In this document: piece after piece, positions 1 to 5,185 of the stretch
Layout of the letters: each line of letters begins with the position of its first letter
Numbering within the stretch: position 1 is the stretch's first letter
Assembly: GCA_031256095.1 (NCBI GenBank)
Contig: JAIRRG010000238.1
Coordinates: 1 to 13,150 of the forward strand
Reading direction: 5' to 3'
DNA length: 13,150 nucleotides
Origin: Desulfobulbaceae bacterium
GTDB taxonomy: Bacteria > Desulfobacterota > Desulfobulbia > Desulfobulbales > Desulfocapsaceae
Made by a program: the position numbers and the translations under genes
Notes under the pieces: generated by a model
What the model was told of the DNA's origin: nothing
Databases searched by the model: none
What the model saw: the letters and a program-made list of their open reading frames with translations, nothing else

Positions 1-605
1 TCTAACAGTGGTTGGAGGAGGGCGGCGGGCGCGGTCACAGCCAGCCGCGCGAAGCACCACAGGGACAAAGCGGCGACGATTTTGTCCGGCGACGACAGGT
101 ATTTTTCCAGTTCCTGAGGCACGCCCATGGTCAGGAGGCGGTTGCGGTATAGCGGCGCCACATGGCCAATGCCCCAAAGCAGCCCGCGCTGCAAGGCCGG
201 CAATTCAAGGAAATTACCGTCCTGGCATGGCTCGTCGCCATCCTCCTTGAGATAGGAGACCAGCATGTGCAGGTATTCATCGGCCAGGGCGTGGCTCTCG
301 GCCATGGTGGCGGCCATCGCCTCCGGCGCCCCCCAGCCAATGCCGCCGGACTCATCGTTCAGGCTCCAGAGCAGGCGGCGCATGACCACCCGCGCCGCTT
401 CCATATCCCGCGCCGCCAGCCGGGCCACCACCCGTCCGAAGCTGAGAGCCGCCCGCAAACGCACGGTTTCATCGGCACGGCAGAGAGTGGAAAACAGCGG
501 ATGGATAAGTTCTTCCTCACGGTAGGCGGCAAGACTTTTATCCACTTCGCCGCCTTTGGCAAGAATCGACAGCACCTCTTCTTTGATCCGCCGTGACGAG
601 GCCAT
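1..605 (-). CDS. DVU0298-family HEAT-repeat-like protein (C-terminus cut by window edge)
   Basis: The frame is open from the ATG at 605 down to the window edge, giving 201 codons with no stop, so the C-terminus lies outside. A good Shine-Dalgarno (aaggagg-type) sits about 12 bases upstream. The protein is helical and Arg/Leu/Ala-rich. Residues 80-96 read WSLNDESGGIGWGAPEA, the hallmark I associate with the DVU0298 family of HEAT-repeat-like proteins from sulfate-reducing Desulfobacterota. Further helical repeat-like segments follow, including LQRGLLWGIGHVAPLYR. The family is expected to be a cytoplasmic alpha-solenoid that binds proteins; no enzymatic residues are visible and its biological role is unknown to me. 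The start overlaps the stop of a short upstream frame (TGATG), which suggests translational coupling to a gene that is now missing or broken. The family call is moderately sure; the function is not assigned. Confidence 0.8.
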   Translation of the reverse strand, partial: MASSRRIKEEVLSILAKGGEVDKSLAAYREEELIHPLFSTLCRADETVRLRAALSFGRVVARLAARDMEAARVVMRRLLWSLNDESGGIGWGAPEAMAATMAESHALADEYLHMLVSYLKEDGDEPCQDGNFLELPALQRGLLWGIGHVAPLYRNRLLTMGVPQELEKYLSSPDKIVAALSLWCFARLAVTAPAALLQPLL

Positions 606-701
606 CAGTCTTCTTCCTCCTTGCCGGACTTATCGTCGCATTGTTCCATGGCTTCAAAGAATCAGGGCCATGAAGCTGTCGATGATCTTCTTGCTATGTT
701 G
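605..701 (-). pseudogene. Possible frameshifted C-terminal remnant of an upstream gene
   Basis: Two consecutive minus-strand frames abut here. The first is open from about 701 to the stop at 654 and ends in KKIIDSFMALIL. The second is open from 661 to the stop at 605-607 and ends in EAMEQCDDKSGKEEED, with an ATG at 649. A single frameshift in 654-661 would join them into a plausible acidic C-terminus whose TGA overlaps the ATG of the HEAT gene. The acidic tail and the TGATG overlap are typical of operon neighbours. No start codon with an ordinary ribosome site precedes the first frame, and a TAG at 702-704 closes it. It may equally be chance reading in a spacer. No family is recognisable. Confidence 0.22.
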
Positions 702-783
702 CTAAACCATTACCAGAGAGGGTTCATCAGCACCTTCTAAACGCTAGTAAAGCCCATCATCTGGAACAAACCGCAATTATAGT

Positions 784-1395
784 ATGCCAAACATACCGGC
801 TGCGATGACAAACCTTGCCGAAAGACGCTTGTCGTCCTATTTTTCCGCTATGATAAACACATCTCTCAATACTGGCAAATGGCCCGAACGGCGCTCCGGC
901 TCGATCATCTTGATTGGTATGCCTGGCGCCGGCAAAAGCACGGTTGGCCCGCTGCTCGCCCGGCGGACAGGCCGTCTCTTTCTCGATTGTGACGCCCTCT
1001 TAACTGAGCGGCAAGGGCGCGGTTTGCAGGAAATTGTCGATGCCGACGGCTATCTCGGCCTGCGCGCCATTGAGGAGCGGCTGCTTATGGAAATTTCGGC
1101 CAGGCATCATGTCATCGCTACCGGCGGCAGCGCCGTCTACAGCGACAAAGCGATGCGGCATCTGAAAACCCTGGGATACGTGGTTTGGCTGCGTTTGTGT
1201 CTTGATGAACTGAGGCGGCGAATTGGCGATTTTGCGGCCCGTGGCTTGGTCAAACGCCCGGAACAGACACTCGCCGATCTTTACGCCGAACGCCAGCCGC
1301 TGTATCAGCGCCACGCTGACATGATGGTCGATTGTGCCGGGTTGAATCCCGACGAGGTGGTGGAAAATATCGTCCGGGCGCTCAGCCAAGACTGA
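784..1395 (+). CDS. aroK: Shikimate kinase
   Basis: This enzyme phosphorylates shikimate at the 3-hydroxyl with ATP, the fifth step of the chorismate pathway, in the cytoplasm. From the ATG at 784 (203 residues) the Walker A loop GMPGAGKS is at 45-52. The shikimate-site aspartates lie in FLDCD (66-70), an Arg in LGLRAIEE (92-98), and the Gly-rich shikimate loop ATGGSAV at 112-118. The lid segment with RGLVKRP is near 153-159, and the C-terminal AERQPLY (168-174) holds the conserved Arg. The third Gly of the usual GGG loop is Ser116. A 38-residue stretch precedes the core strand. Internal ATGs at 805 and 850 would give 196 and 181 residues; the last is closest to the usual length of about 170-180. 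None has a clear Shine-Dalgarno, so the start is uncertain. The gene converges on the DUF3786 gene with a 15-base gap. Confidence 0.87.
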   Translation: MPNIPAAMTNLAERRLSSYFSAMINTSLNTGKWPERRSGSIILIGMPGAGKSTVGPLLARRTGRLFLDCDALLTERQGRGLQEIVDADGYLGLRAIEERLLMEISARHHVIATGGSAVYSDKAMRHLKTLGYVVWLRLCLDELRRRIGDFAARGLVKRPEQTLADLYAERQPLYQRHADMMVDCAGLNPDEVVENIVRALSQD

Positions 1396-1410
1396 CTTTC
1401 ACTGCACATT

Positions 1411-2211
1411 TCAAGGGAAGCCGCCGTGCCGCGCCGCCAGGCGGCCAAACATCGTGGCCATGCCGGCGCAAATCTCATGGATCGAGTCGATATCGAGATT
1501 TCTTCCGGCGCTTTCATCAAGATGGAGATGCAGTTCCGAGGCGATGCCTTCGTCGGCCTGCCAGTAGGACAAGAGCAGCGGCAATTTCGGCAGCGGCAGC
1601 AGCAACACGGAAAGATCGGCGCCAAAATGCGGCTGCTGCCTCTTGGCACTAAAAATGCGGGCCAGGTCGGCAAACAGCGAAGGGTGGCGGTCGGCGACAT
1701 CGCGCATCGCCTCTTCGGCCCGCCTGCGGAAGTGCGGATAACGCTCCATGCCTCCCGGAAGGTCACGAAAACTGAGCCAGTTACCCGCCGGTTCCAGGCC
1801 AGCGCCGCGGATAATATAAGTGAAAAACGGCGACAGCATCCAGGGATTCAGATGCAATTGCGTACGCAGGTTACCGTTCTGGTCGGTGGCGCAAGATTTG
1901 CCCAGGAGGTTCAAGGTCAGCCAGCCATTGAGGTACTCGCCGCCGCAACGTTCAGCGGCTGCCGTCAGGTCGATATGACGTAGTTCGGCCTTGAGTTTGG
2001 CCACATGCTCGGCGCCATGCTCACTGCTCTTGGCTTCGGACGGAACGTCGGCCAACGCTGCTTTGGCTGTCGCGCTCAGACGTGGGCAGGCGGCAAGTGG
2101 TTTCTGGCCGATGGCAACGGCAGCGGCAAAGGCCAGACAGGTTTTTTCGCCGCATTCCCGGCAATTGGATTGTTCAAGATGACGAAAGATGGTCAGGGGA
2201 TTGGCGAGCAT
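1411..2211 (-). CDS. DUF3786 protein with N-terminal Fe-S cluster motif
   Basis: This 266-residue protein starts at the ATG at 2211. An in-frame upstream extension exists, but it runs back through the end of the CGGC gene and is unlikely to be translated. Near the N-terminus, Cys17, Cys20, Cys25 and Cys42 are spaced as in the small 4Fe-4S domain found in RnfB and the corrinoid Fe-S subunit of CODH/ACS (pattern NCxxCGxxxC...CP). The rest matches what I recall of DUF3786: a strand-rich core, GNWLSFRDLPGG, a proline-rich LLPLPKLPLLLSYW segment and a closing helix. The family is found mostly in anaerobes; its reaction is unknown. Redox or cofactor-linked work is an inference from the Cys motif only. 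It lies 34 bases downstream of the CGGC gene. An AGGAG overlapping that gene's stop is too far from this ATG to be a normal ribosome site, so re-initiation or an unusual start is possible. Confidence 0.82.
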   Translation of the reverse strand: MLANPLTIFRHLEQSNCRECGEKTCLAFAAAVAIGQKPLAACPRLSATAKAALADVPSEAKSSEHGAEHVAKLKAELRHIDLTAAAERCGGEYLNGWLTLNLLGKSCATDQNGNLRTQLHLNPWMLSPFFTYIIRGAGLEPAGNWLSFRDLPGGMERYPHFRRRAEEAMRDVADRHPSLFADLARIFSAKRQQPHFGADLSVLLLPLPKLPLLLSYWQADEGIASELHLHLDESAGRNLDIDSIHEICAGMATMFGRLAARHGGFP

Positions 2212-2245
2212 GTCGTTTTTGGGTATGAAATTATCAAATAAACTC

Positions 2246-2698
2246 CTAAAGCCTGTCAAGAATAATATCCGCCATATCCTTGCCCGTCTCAAAGGCGCAG
2301 GCGACATTCTCTCGAAATTTTTCGTTGCTTATATGAGCCTCATGGGAACCTTCCATCAGGTTCATTTCCGGATACTTCTTTTTTATCGCCTCGGCGTACT
2401 TCTTTATAAAAGGACACAAGGCCACCATGCAATTGGCAAAATGAATACTGTTGACGCCAAATTGAACCAAGGTGTCGACACGGCGGAGGATTTTTTCTGG
2501 ATATGCCCTTGTTGGACAACCGGCGCAACTGATGATGCCCATTAGACGCAGAGTAGCGTTCTGGGGATAATCATGGAAGCTGCCCAATCTCTTGTCAAAA
2601 TCCCGGAGACAGCTCACAGAGCAACAGTCTAAATCCTGAGTCGCGTTGGTACAGGTGACAATGCCAATTTTAATTGGTTTTACTTTTTCTCTATCCAT
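2246..2698 (-). CDS. CGGC-domain protein (putative metal-binding)
   Basis: The protein has 150 residues from the ATG at 2698. A TTG seven codons upstream is possible, but the ATG leaves the expected short basic lead before the first strand (IKIGIVTC). The CGGC domain is recognised from GIISCAGCPTR, with Cys58-Ala-Gly-Cys61 at the signature position. It also shows HFANCMVALCPF (Cys90, Cys95) and an N-terminal Cys16 and Cys25/26/30 cluster. Eight cysteines in the first two thirds suggest metal or Fe-S binding; the family has been proposed to bind metals, but no reaction is established. It is soluble and has no signal peptide. It is the first gene of a minus-strand pair with the Fe-S/DUF3786 gene, which is also Cys-rich, so a shared redox or metal task is a reasonable inference. 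The ribosome site (gtaaaagaa) is weak. Confidence 0.83.
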   Translation of the reverse strand: MDREKVKPIKIGIVTCTNATQDLDCCSVSCLRDFDKRLGSFHDYPQNATLRLMGIISCAGCPTRAYPEKILRRVDTLVQFGVNSIHFANCMVALCPFIKKYAEAIKKKYPEMNLMEGSHEAHISNEKFRENVACAFETGKDMADIILDRL

Positions 2699-2765
2699 TT
2701 CTTTTACCGATTGTATCAAAATTTGTGATTTTATCCGTAAGGTAGATATGCACAGGCCATTACTC

Positions 2766-2784
2766 TATCGGGATGTCCCCGATA
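2766..2784. repeat. Short inverted repeat beside the terminator
   Basis: TATCGGG (2766-2772) and CCCGATA (2778-2784) form a perfect 7-base-pair stem with a 5-base loop. It lies immediately next to the terminator hairpin and upstream of the CGGC gene. Read on the plus strand it is followed by an A-run, and on the minus strand it is preceded by the T-run of the terminator, so it is not itself a normal terminator. It could be an operator or leader hairpin for the CGGC operon. Function unknown. Confidence 0.4.
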
Positions 2785-2826
2785 AAAAAAGCGGGTCAAC
2801 GTTAAAAACGCTGACCCGCTTTTTTA
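2784..2826 (-). terminator. Intrinsic, probably bidirectional terminator
   Basis: GCGGGTCA (2791-2798) pairs with TGACCCGC (2812-2819), and the stem can extend inward past one mismatch. The stem is flanked by seven A on the left (2784-2790) and a T-run on the right (2820-2826), so a U-tract follows it in either direction. On the minus strand it lies about 55 bases after the stop of the RcnB-like gene and before the CGGC gene, so its main job should be ending the RcnB-like transcript. Confidence 0.88.
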
Positions 2827-2880
2827 TACTGGTCGCGGCGAGGCAGCCGCGATTTTCATTCCCAGATGTCGCTGCTGTTC

Positions 2881-3252
2881 TCAGCGACCCATCAATATCG
2901 TCGCGATGACGCCGGTGCCAATAGCTGCCAACACAAAGTTGCCGTCTATCAGCAGCCACTGCTGACCCCGAGGCGGCGCATACAGACCGTATCGCCCCCA
3001 GTCGCTGAGAACGTAGCGATGGTAGTCGCGATAGTAGTAAGCCGGTACAGTGGCTCCGGGACGGAAATGGCCATGCGCACTGCGCCAAGAATTCGAGGAT
3101 TTGTAGTGTGGCGCCGGTGGTGCCGGCCTGGAATCATGTGGCCGATGATGATAATCCGGTCCCGGCCACGGGCCAGCGGCCTGGGCGATGGTGATTTGGC
3201 TGGCAATCAGCGTAAATGCGGCAATACCGCCTACTAAAACTTTTTTGTACAT
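2881..3252 (-). CDS. RcnB-family periplasmic protein
   Basis: The 123-residue protein has a clear N-terminal signal peptide: a basic MYKK start, a hydrophobic stretch to about residue 22, and a probable cleavage after AQA at 23-25. The mature part begins with a Pro/His/Tyr-rich linker (several His between residues 34 and 65). It then shows the RcnB-type core: YHRYVLSDW, GLYAPPRGQQWLLIDGNFVL and a hydrophobic C-terminus AAIGTGVIATILM. E. coli RcnB is a periplasmic protein that helps tune nickel/cobalt export by RcnA. Many relatives are general small exported proteins, and no RcnA or RcnR gene is present here, so a metal role is not established. The start has a textbook ribosome site (aaaggaggatgtc then ATG). 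It is transcribed alone, with a terminator downstream and a hairpin in its leader. Confidence 0.86.
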   Translation of the reverse strand: MYKKVLVGGIAAFTLIASQITIAQAAGPWPGPDYHHRPHDSRPAPPAPHYKSSNSWRSAHGHFRPGATVPAYYYRDYHRYVLSDWGRYGLYAPPRGQQWLLIDGNFVLAAIGTGVIATILMGR

Positions 3253-3276
3253 GACATCCTCCTTTTGTTAGTGTCG

Positions 3277-3296
3277 CAAAAACCGGCATTGCCGGT
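3277..3296 (-). promoter_or_regulatory. Attenuator-like hairpin in the RcnB-family leader
   Basis: Read on the minus strand, ACCGGCAATGCCGGT (3296 to 3282) is a near-perfect palindrome that folds into a compact GC-rich stem. Five T follow directly (3281-3277), and the Shine-Dalgarno of the RcnB-like gene comes about 15 bases later. Stem plus U-tract inside a leader is the shape of an intrinsic attenuator. The 15-base symmetry also suits a dimeric repressor site. No alternative antiterminator fold was found by eye. Confidence 0.35.
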
Positions 3297-3352
3297 AGTC
3301 GGTGAGAAATTTTGGAAAAAGAAAAACTATCACATGTCGATGGCTCAAGAAT

Positions 3353-3377
3353 ATCCTGATATTTCTCGTATCAGGAT
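3353..3377. repeat. 9-base-pair inverted repeat
   Basis: ATCCTGATA (3353-3361) and TATCAGGAT (3369-3377) are perfect complements separated by a 7-base loop. The element lies about 100 bases upstream of the RcnB-like start. No T-run follows on either side, so it is not a terminator. It could be an operator for a dimeric regulator or a structured part of the leader. Confidence 0.45.
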
Positions 3378-3647
3378 TCCATAATTGCGCGAGAGTCTAT
3401 CATATTAAAGAATGAATGAAAAGGTTTTTTGTTTCGGAACGGAGGGATGCTTTGCCAGCATGTTGGCAAGATAGCCCCGCGAAGGCTCCATCGGCCTTTG
3501 CAAAGGATACCACAGGGAGATGACGGATAGTATTGTCGCCAGGGCAGTTTCCACGCCATGTTTCGGCCATGATATTGCCTGCCACTGTTCAAAAACTCAT
3601 GGCGGTGCCTGATTCCTGTTGACCAATCATGCGCCATCTTTTACCAA

Positions 3648-3675
3648 TTGTTGATCAATCCCTGACTGTGATAAA
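3648..3675 (+). promoter_or_regulatory. Weak sigma-70-like promoter for aat
   Basis: TTGTTG (3648-3653) and GATAAA (3670-3675) are separated by 16 bases and each matches the consensus at four of six positions. The -10 box ends only 14 bases before the aat ATG, so the transcript would have a very short leader. This agrees with the absence of a Shine-Dalgarno in front of that ATG. Spacing and matches alone are weak evidence. Confidence 0.25.
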
Positions 3676-3689
3676 CCTTTTGTCAAACC

Positions 3690-4379
3690 ATGCCCATCTA
3701 TAAGTTGGTGCCCGACATCCTTTTCCCGCCGGTGACGCTGGCAGAAGCGAGCGGTCTTTTGGCCGTCGGCGGCGATCTGCGCCCGGAGCGGCTTATCGCT
3801 GCCTATCGTCAGGGAATTTTTCCATGGTATAGCGAAGGTGAACCAATTCTGTGGTGGTTCATTTCGCCGCGTCTGGTACTCTATCCGGAGGAATTGCATA
3901 TCGCTCGCCGTTTGCGCCGGACTTTGCGGCGGCCTCCATTTCGGGTACGTTTCGACACCGCGTTTGCCGCTGTCATTGGTCAATGCGCGAGCAGCCGCCT
4001 TAAAACTGGGCAAGCGACCTGGATCACCGAGGCCATGCGTTGCGCCTATAGCGAAATGCACCGCCTGGGTTACGCCCACAGCGTTGAATGCTGGCTGGAT
4101 GACCGCTTGGTGGGTGGTTTGTACGGCTTACGGCTCGGTCGCGTTTTTTTCGGCGAATCCATGTTTAGCCTGGAAGACGATGCCTCGAAAATTGCCTTCG
4201 TGGCCTTGGTGGAACGGGCTATGGCCCTGGGCATTCGTCTGATTGATTGTCAGACCACCACCGCCCATCTCCAACGTTTCGGGGCTCGAGAGATCGACGG
4301 CGCCCTGTTTTCCCAGGATTTGCGCAAATGGGTGGATTCCACTCTCCCCGATGAAACATGGGACAATGAAAATGAATAG
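3690..4379 (+). CDS. aat: Leucyl/phenylalanyl-tRNA-protein transferase
   Basis: Aat transfers Leu or Phe from aminoacyl-tRNA onto proteins with N-terminal Arg or Lys, marking them for ClpS/ClpAP degradation (bacterial N-degron pathway, cytoplasm). At 229 residues it has normal family length. The diagnostic blocks appear in order: GLLAVGGDLRPERL, AYRQGIFPWY, PILWWFISPRLVL, the central TWITEAMRCAYSEMHRLG, AHSVECWLDDRLVGGLYG, FFGESMFS, DASKIAF, and RLIDCQ...HLQRFGAREI. Where many relatives read WWSPDPR, this protein has WWFISPR. The ATG at 3690 starts directly before the conserved N-terminal segment but lacks an obvious ribosome site. Its stop overlaps the start of the next gene, so the two are probably co-transcribed and translationally coupled. 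Confidence 0.96.
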   Translation: MPIYKLVPDILFPPVTLAEASGLLAVGGDLRPERLIAAYRQGIFPWYSEGEPILWWFISPRLVLYPEELHIARRLRRTLRRPPFRVRFDTAFAAVIGQCASSRLKTGQATWITEAMRCAYSEMHRLGYAHSVECWLDDRLVGGLYGLRLGRVFFGESMFSLEDDASKIAFVALVERAMALGIRLIDCQTTTAHLQRFGAREIDGALFSQDLRKWVDSTLPDETWDNENE

Positions 4380-4896
4380 TAAGAAAAAAAACGGTTGCGA
4401 CGTCTGTGGCCAAGATGTCGAAAAAGGCGCGGTGCTCTGTGCCGCGTGTCGGGAACTGGTTGCCGCCCTACGCCACGGTCAGCCGAATAGCCAGCTAAAT
4501 GGCCAGTCGTCATTTGCCGGCGATGAGGCCAGCGATCTGCCCGATGTGCTTGATGCCGTCCGCTATCGTGCCCGTGACCGCGACAACAACGCCTGGTACG
4601 TGTCGGTCAGCGAGATTGACGGTCATCCGGTCGAGATCTTCGCCTCCACCGCTTTTGACCGTGATCATCATTTGCAATCGCGCATCTCGAACCTGACGAC
4701 TATAACCCGCCTGACCTCCCTGGTCCTGCGCAATGTCTTCATGGGCGAGCGCCTGAGCCTTGAAAAAGTTCTCACCCAGCTTCTCAGAAGTTCCAGGCAA
4801 CCAGGTGATTTACCGATGCTTCTTGCTGGCATCCTCGGCAATTATCACGAAAATTACCAGCGGCTTCTAGAAAAGGAGTCGGTTGCCCCAGAGTGA
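4366..4896 (+). CDS. Small zinc-ribbon/TSCPD-like domain protein
   Basis: From the ATG at 4366 the protein has 176 residues; a second ATG at 4372 would give 174. Both lie inside the end of aat, so translation is probably coupled. The N-terminus holds two CxxC knuckles (Cys11, Cys14, Cys25, Cys28), a likely zinc ribbon. After a polar linker, residues about 60-150 contain WYVSVSEIDGHPVEIF, TTITRLTSLVLRN and a closing LEKVLTQLL. These resemble the TSCPD domain found at the C-terminus of B12-dependent (NrdJ-type) ribonucleotide reductases. No reductase catalytic domain is present, so this is not a reductase by itself. It may be an accessory or regulatory protein of ribonucleotide reduction, or use the fold for something else. 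The domain match is by eye and moderately sure. Confidence 0.68.
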   Translation: MKMNSKKKNGCDVCGQDVEKGAVLCAACRELVAALRHGQPNSQLNGQSSFAGDEASDLPDVLDAVRYRARDRDNNAWYVSVSEIDGHPVEIFASTAFDRDHHLQSRISNLTTITRLTSLVLRNVFMGERLSLEKVLTQLLRSSRQPGDLPMLLAGILGNYHENYQRLLEKESVAPE

Positions 4897-5185
4897 GAAC
4901 TTGTAAGTAAGGGAAAGCAATGATAGATTTTCGCCGTCTGTCAAAGGATTGCCCACCGACAACAGGCGGGGAAAATACGCGCCAATTTCGCCAACAGCAT
5001 GGTTAAAATTTCCCATATCCATGTGCTTTTGCCGGGCCGCAAATTGACTACGGTTTCCAAGCCTTAGGCGAACTTAACCTTGACAAAACAACCGGGCATT
5101 TCCTGTCCAACTTGATGCCATTCAAGGATATAGGATTGGCAAATTTTAAACTGACACTGCATTCGGTGTCTTCTTGGCGTTACCT
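4897..5185 (+). other. Intergenic spacer with two tiny overlapping ORFs and a hairpin
   Basis: No recognised gene lies here. Two small frames overlap head to tail: 28 codons from the ATG at 4920 to 5006, with a GGGA-type site just upstream, and 22 codons from the ATG at 4999 to 5067 (begins MVKISHIHVLLPG). Neither has a family signature and they may be remnants or chance. At 5153-5170 GACACTG and CGGTGTC form a 7-base-pair stem (one T-G pair) with a 4-base loop, followed by TTCTT. It could be a weak terminator for the aat pair or a leader structure 15 bases before the next start. A TTGACA at about 5080 has no good -10 partner. Confidence 0.4.

Larger units (their letters stand above)
3253..3689. 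other. Gene-free divergent intergenic region between the RcnB-like gene and aat
   Basis: No convincing coding sequence lies in these 437 bases. The open frames on the minus strand (to about 3637) have no family signature and poor ribosome sites. The stretch must hold the promoters of two divergent genes. It also contains several symmetric elements: a hairpin with T-run at 3277-3296 (minus sense), a 9-base-pair stem at 3353-3377, a TTGCCA/TGGCAA stem around 3453-3470, and a perfect 12-base palindrome CCTTTGCAAAGG at 3495-3506. I compared the middle by eye with GEMM (cyclic-di-GMP) and NiCo riboswitch cores and did not find a convincing match. Confidence 0.6.

Noticed and set aside
1426..1983. 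Plus-strand open frame of 185 codons opposite the DUF3786 gene
   Set aside because: It is antisense to a gene with recognisable Cys and DUF3786 motifs, and its own product is low-complexity and unlike any family.
3430..3520. Possible cyclic-di-GMP (GEMM) or NiCo riboswitch in the aat/RcnB spacer
   Set aside because: A few short strings look similar, but the conserved core and paired elements could not be lined up by eye.
3371..3637. Minus-strand 88-codon open frame upstream of the RcnB-like gene
   Set aside because: No family signature, unusual composition for this genome and no ribosome site; it runs through the symmetric elements of the spacer.
5078..5110. Sigma-70 promoter starting with TTGACA before the MBL gene
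   Set aside because: A perfect -35 hexamer is present but no acceptable -10 lies 15-19 bases downstream.
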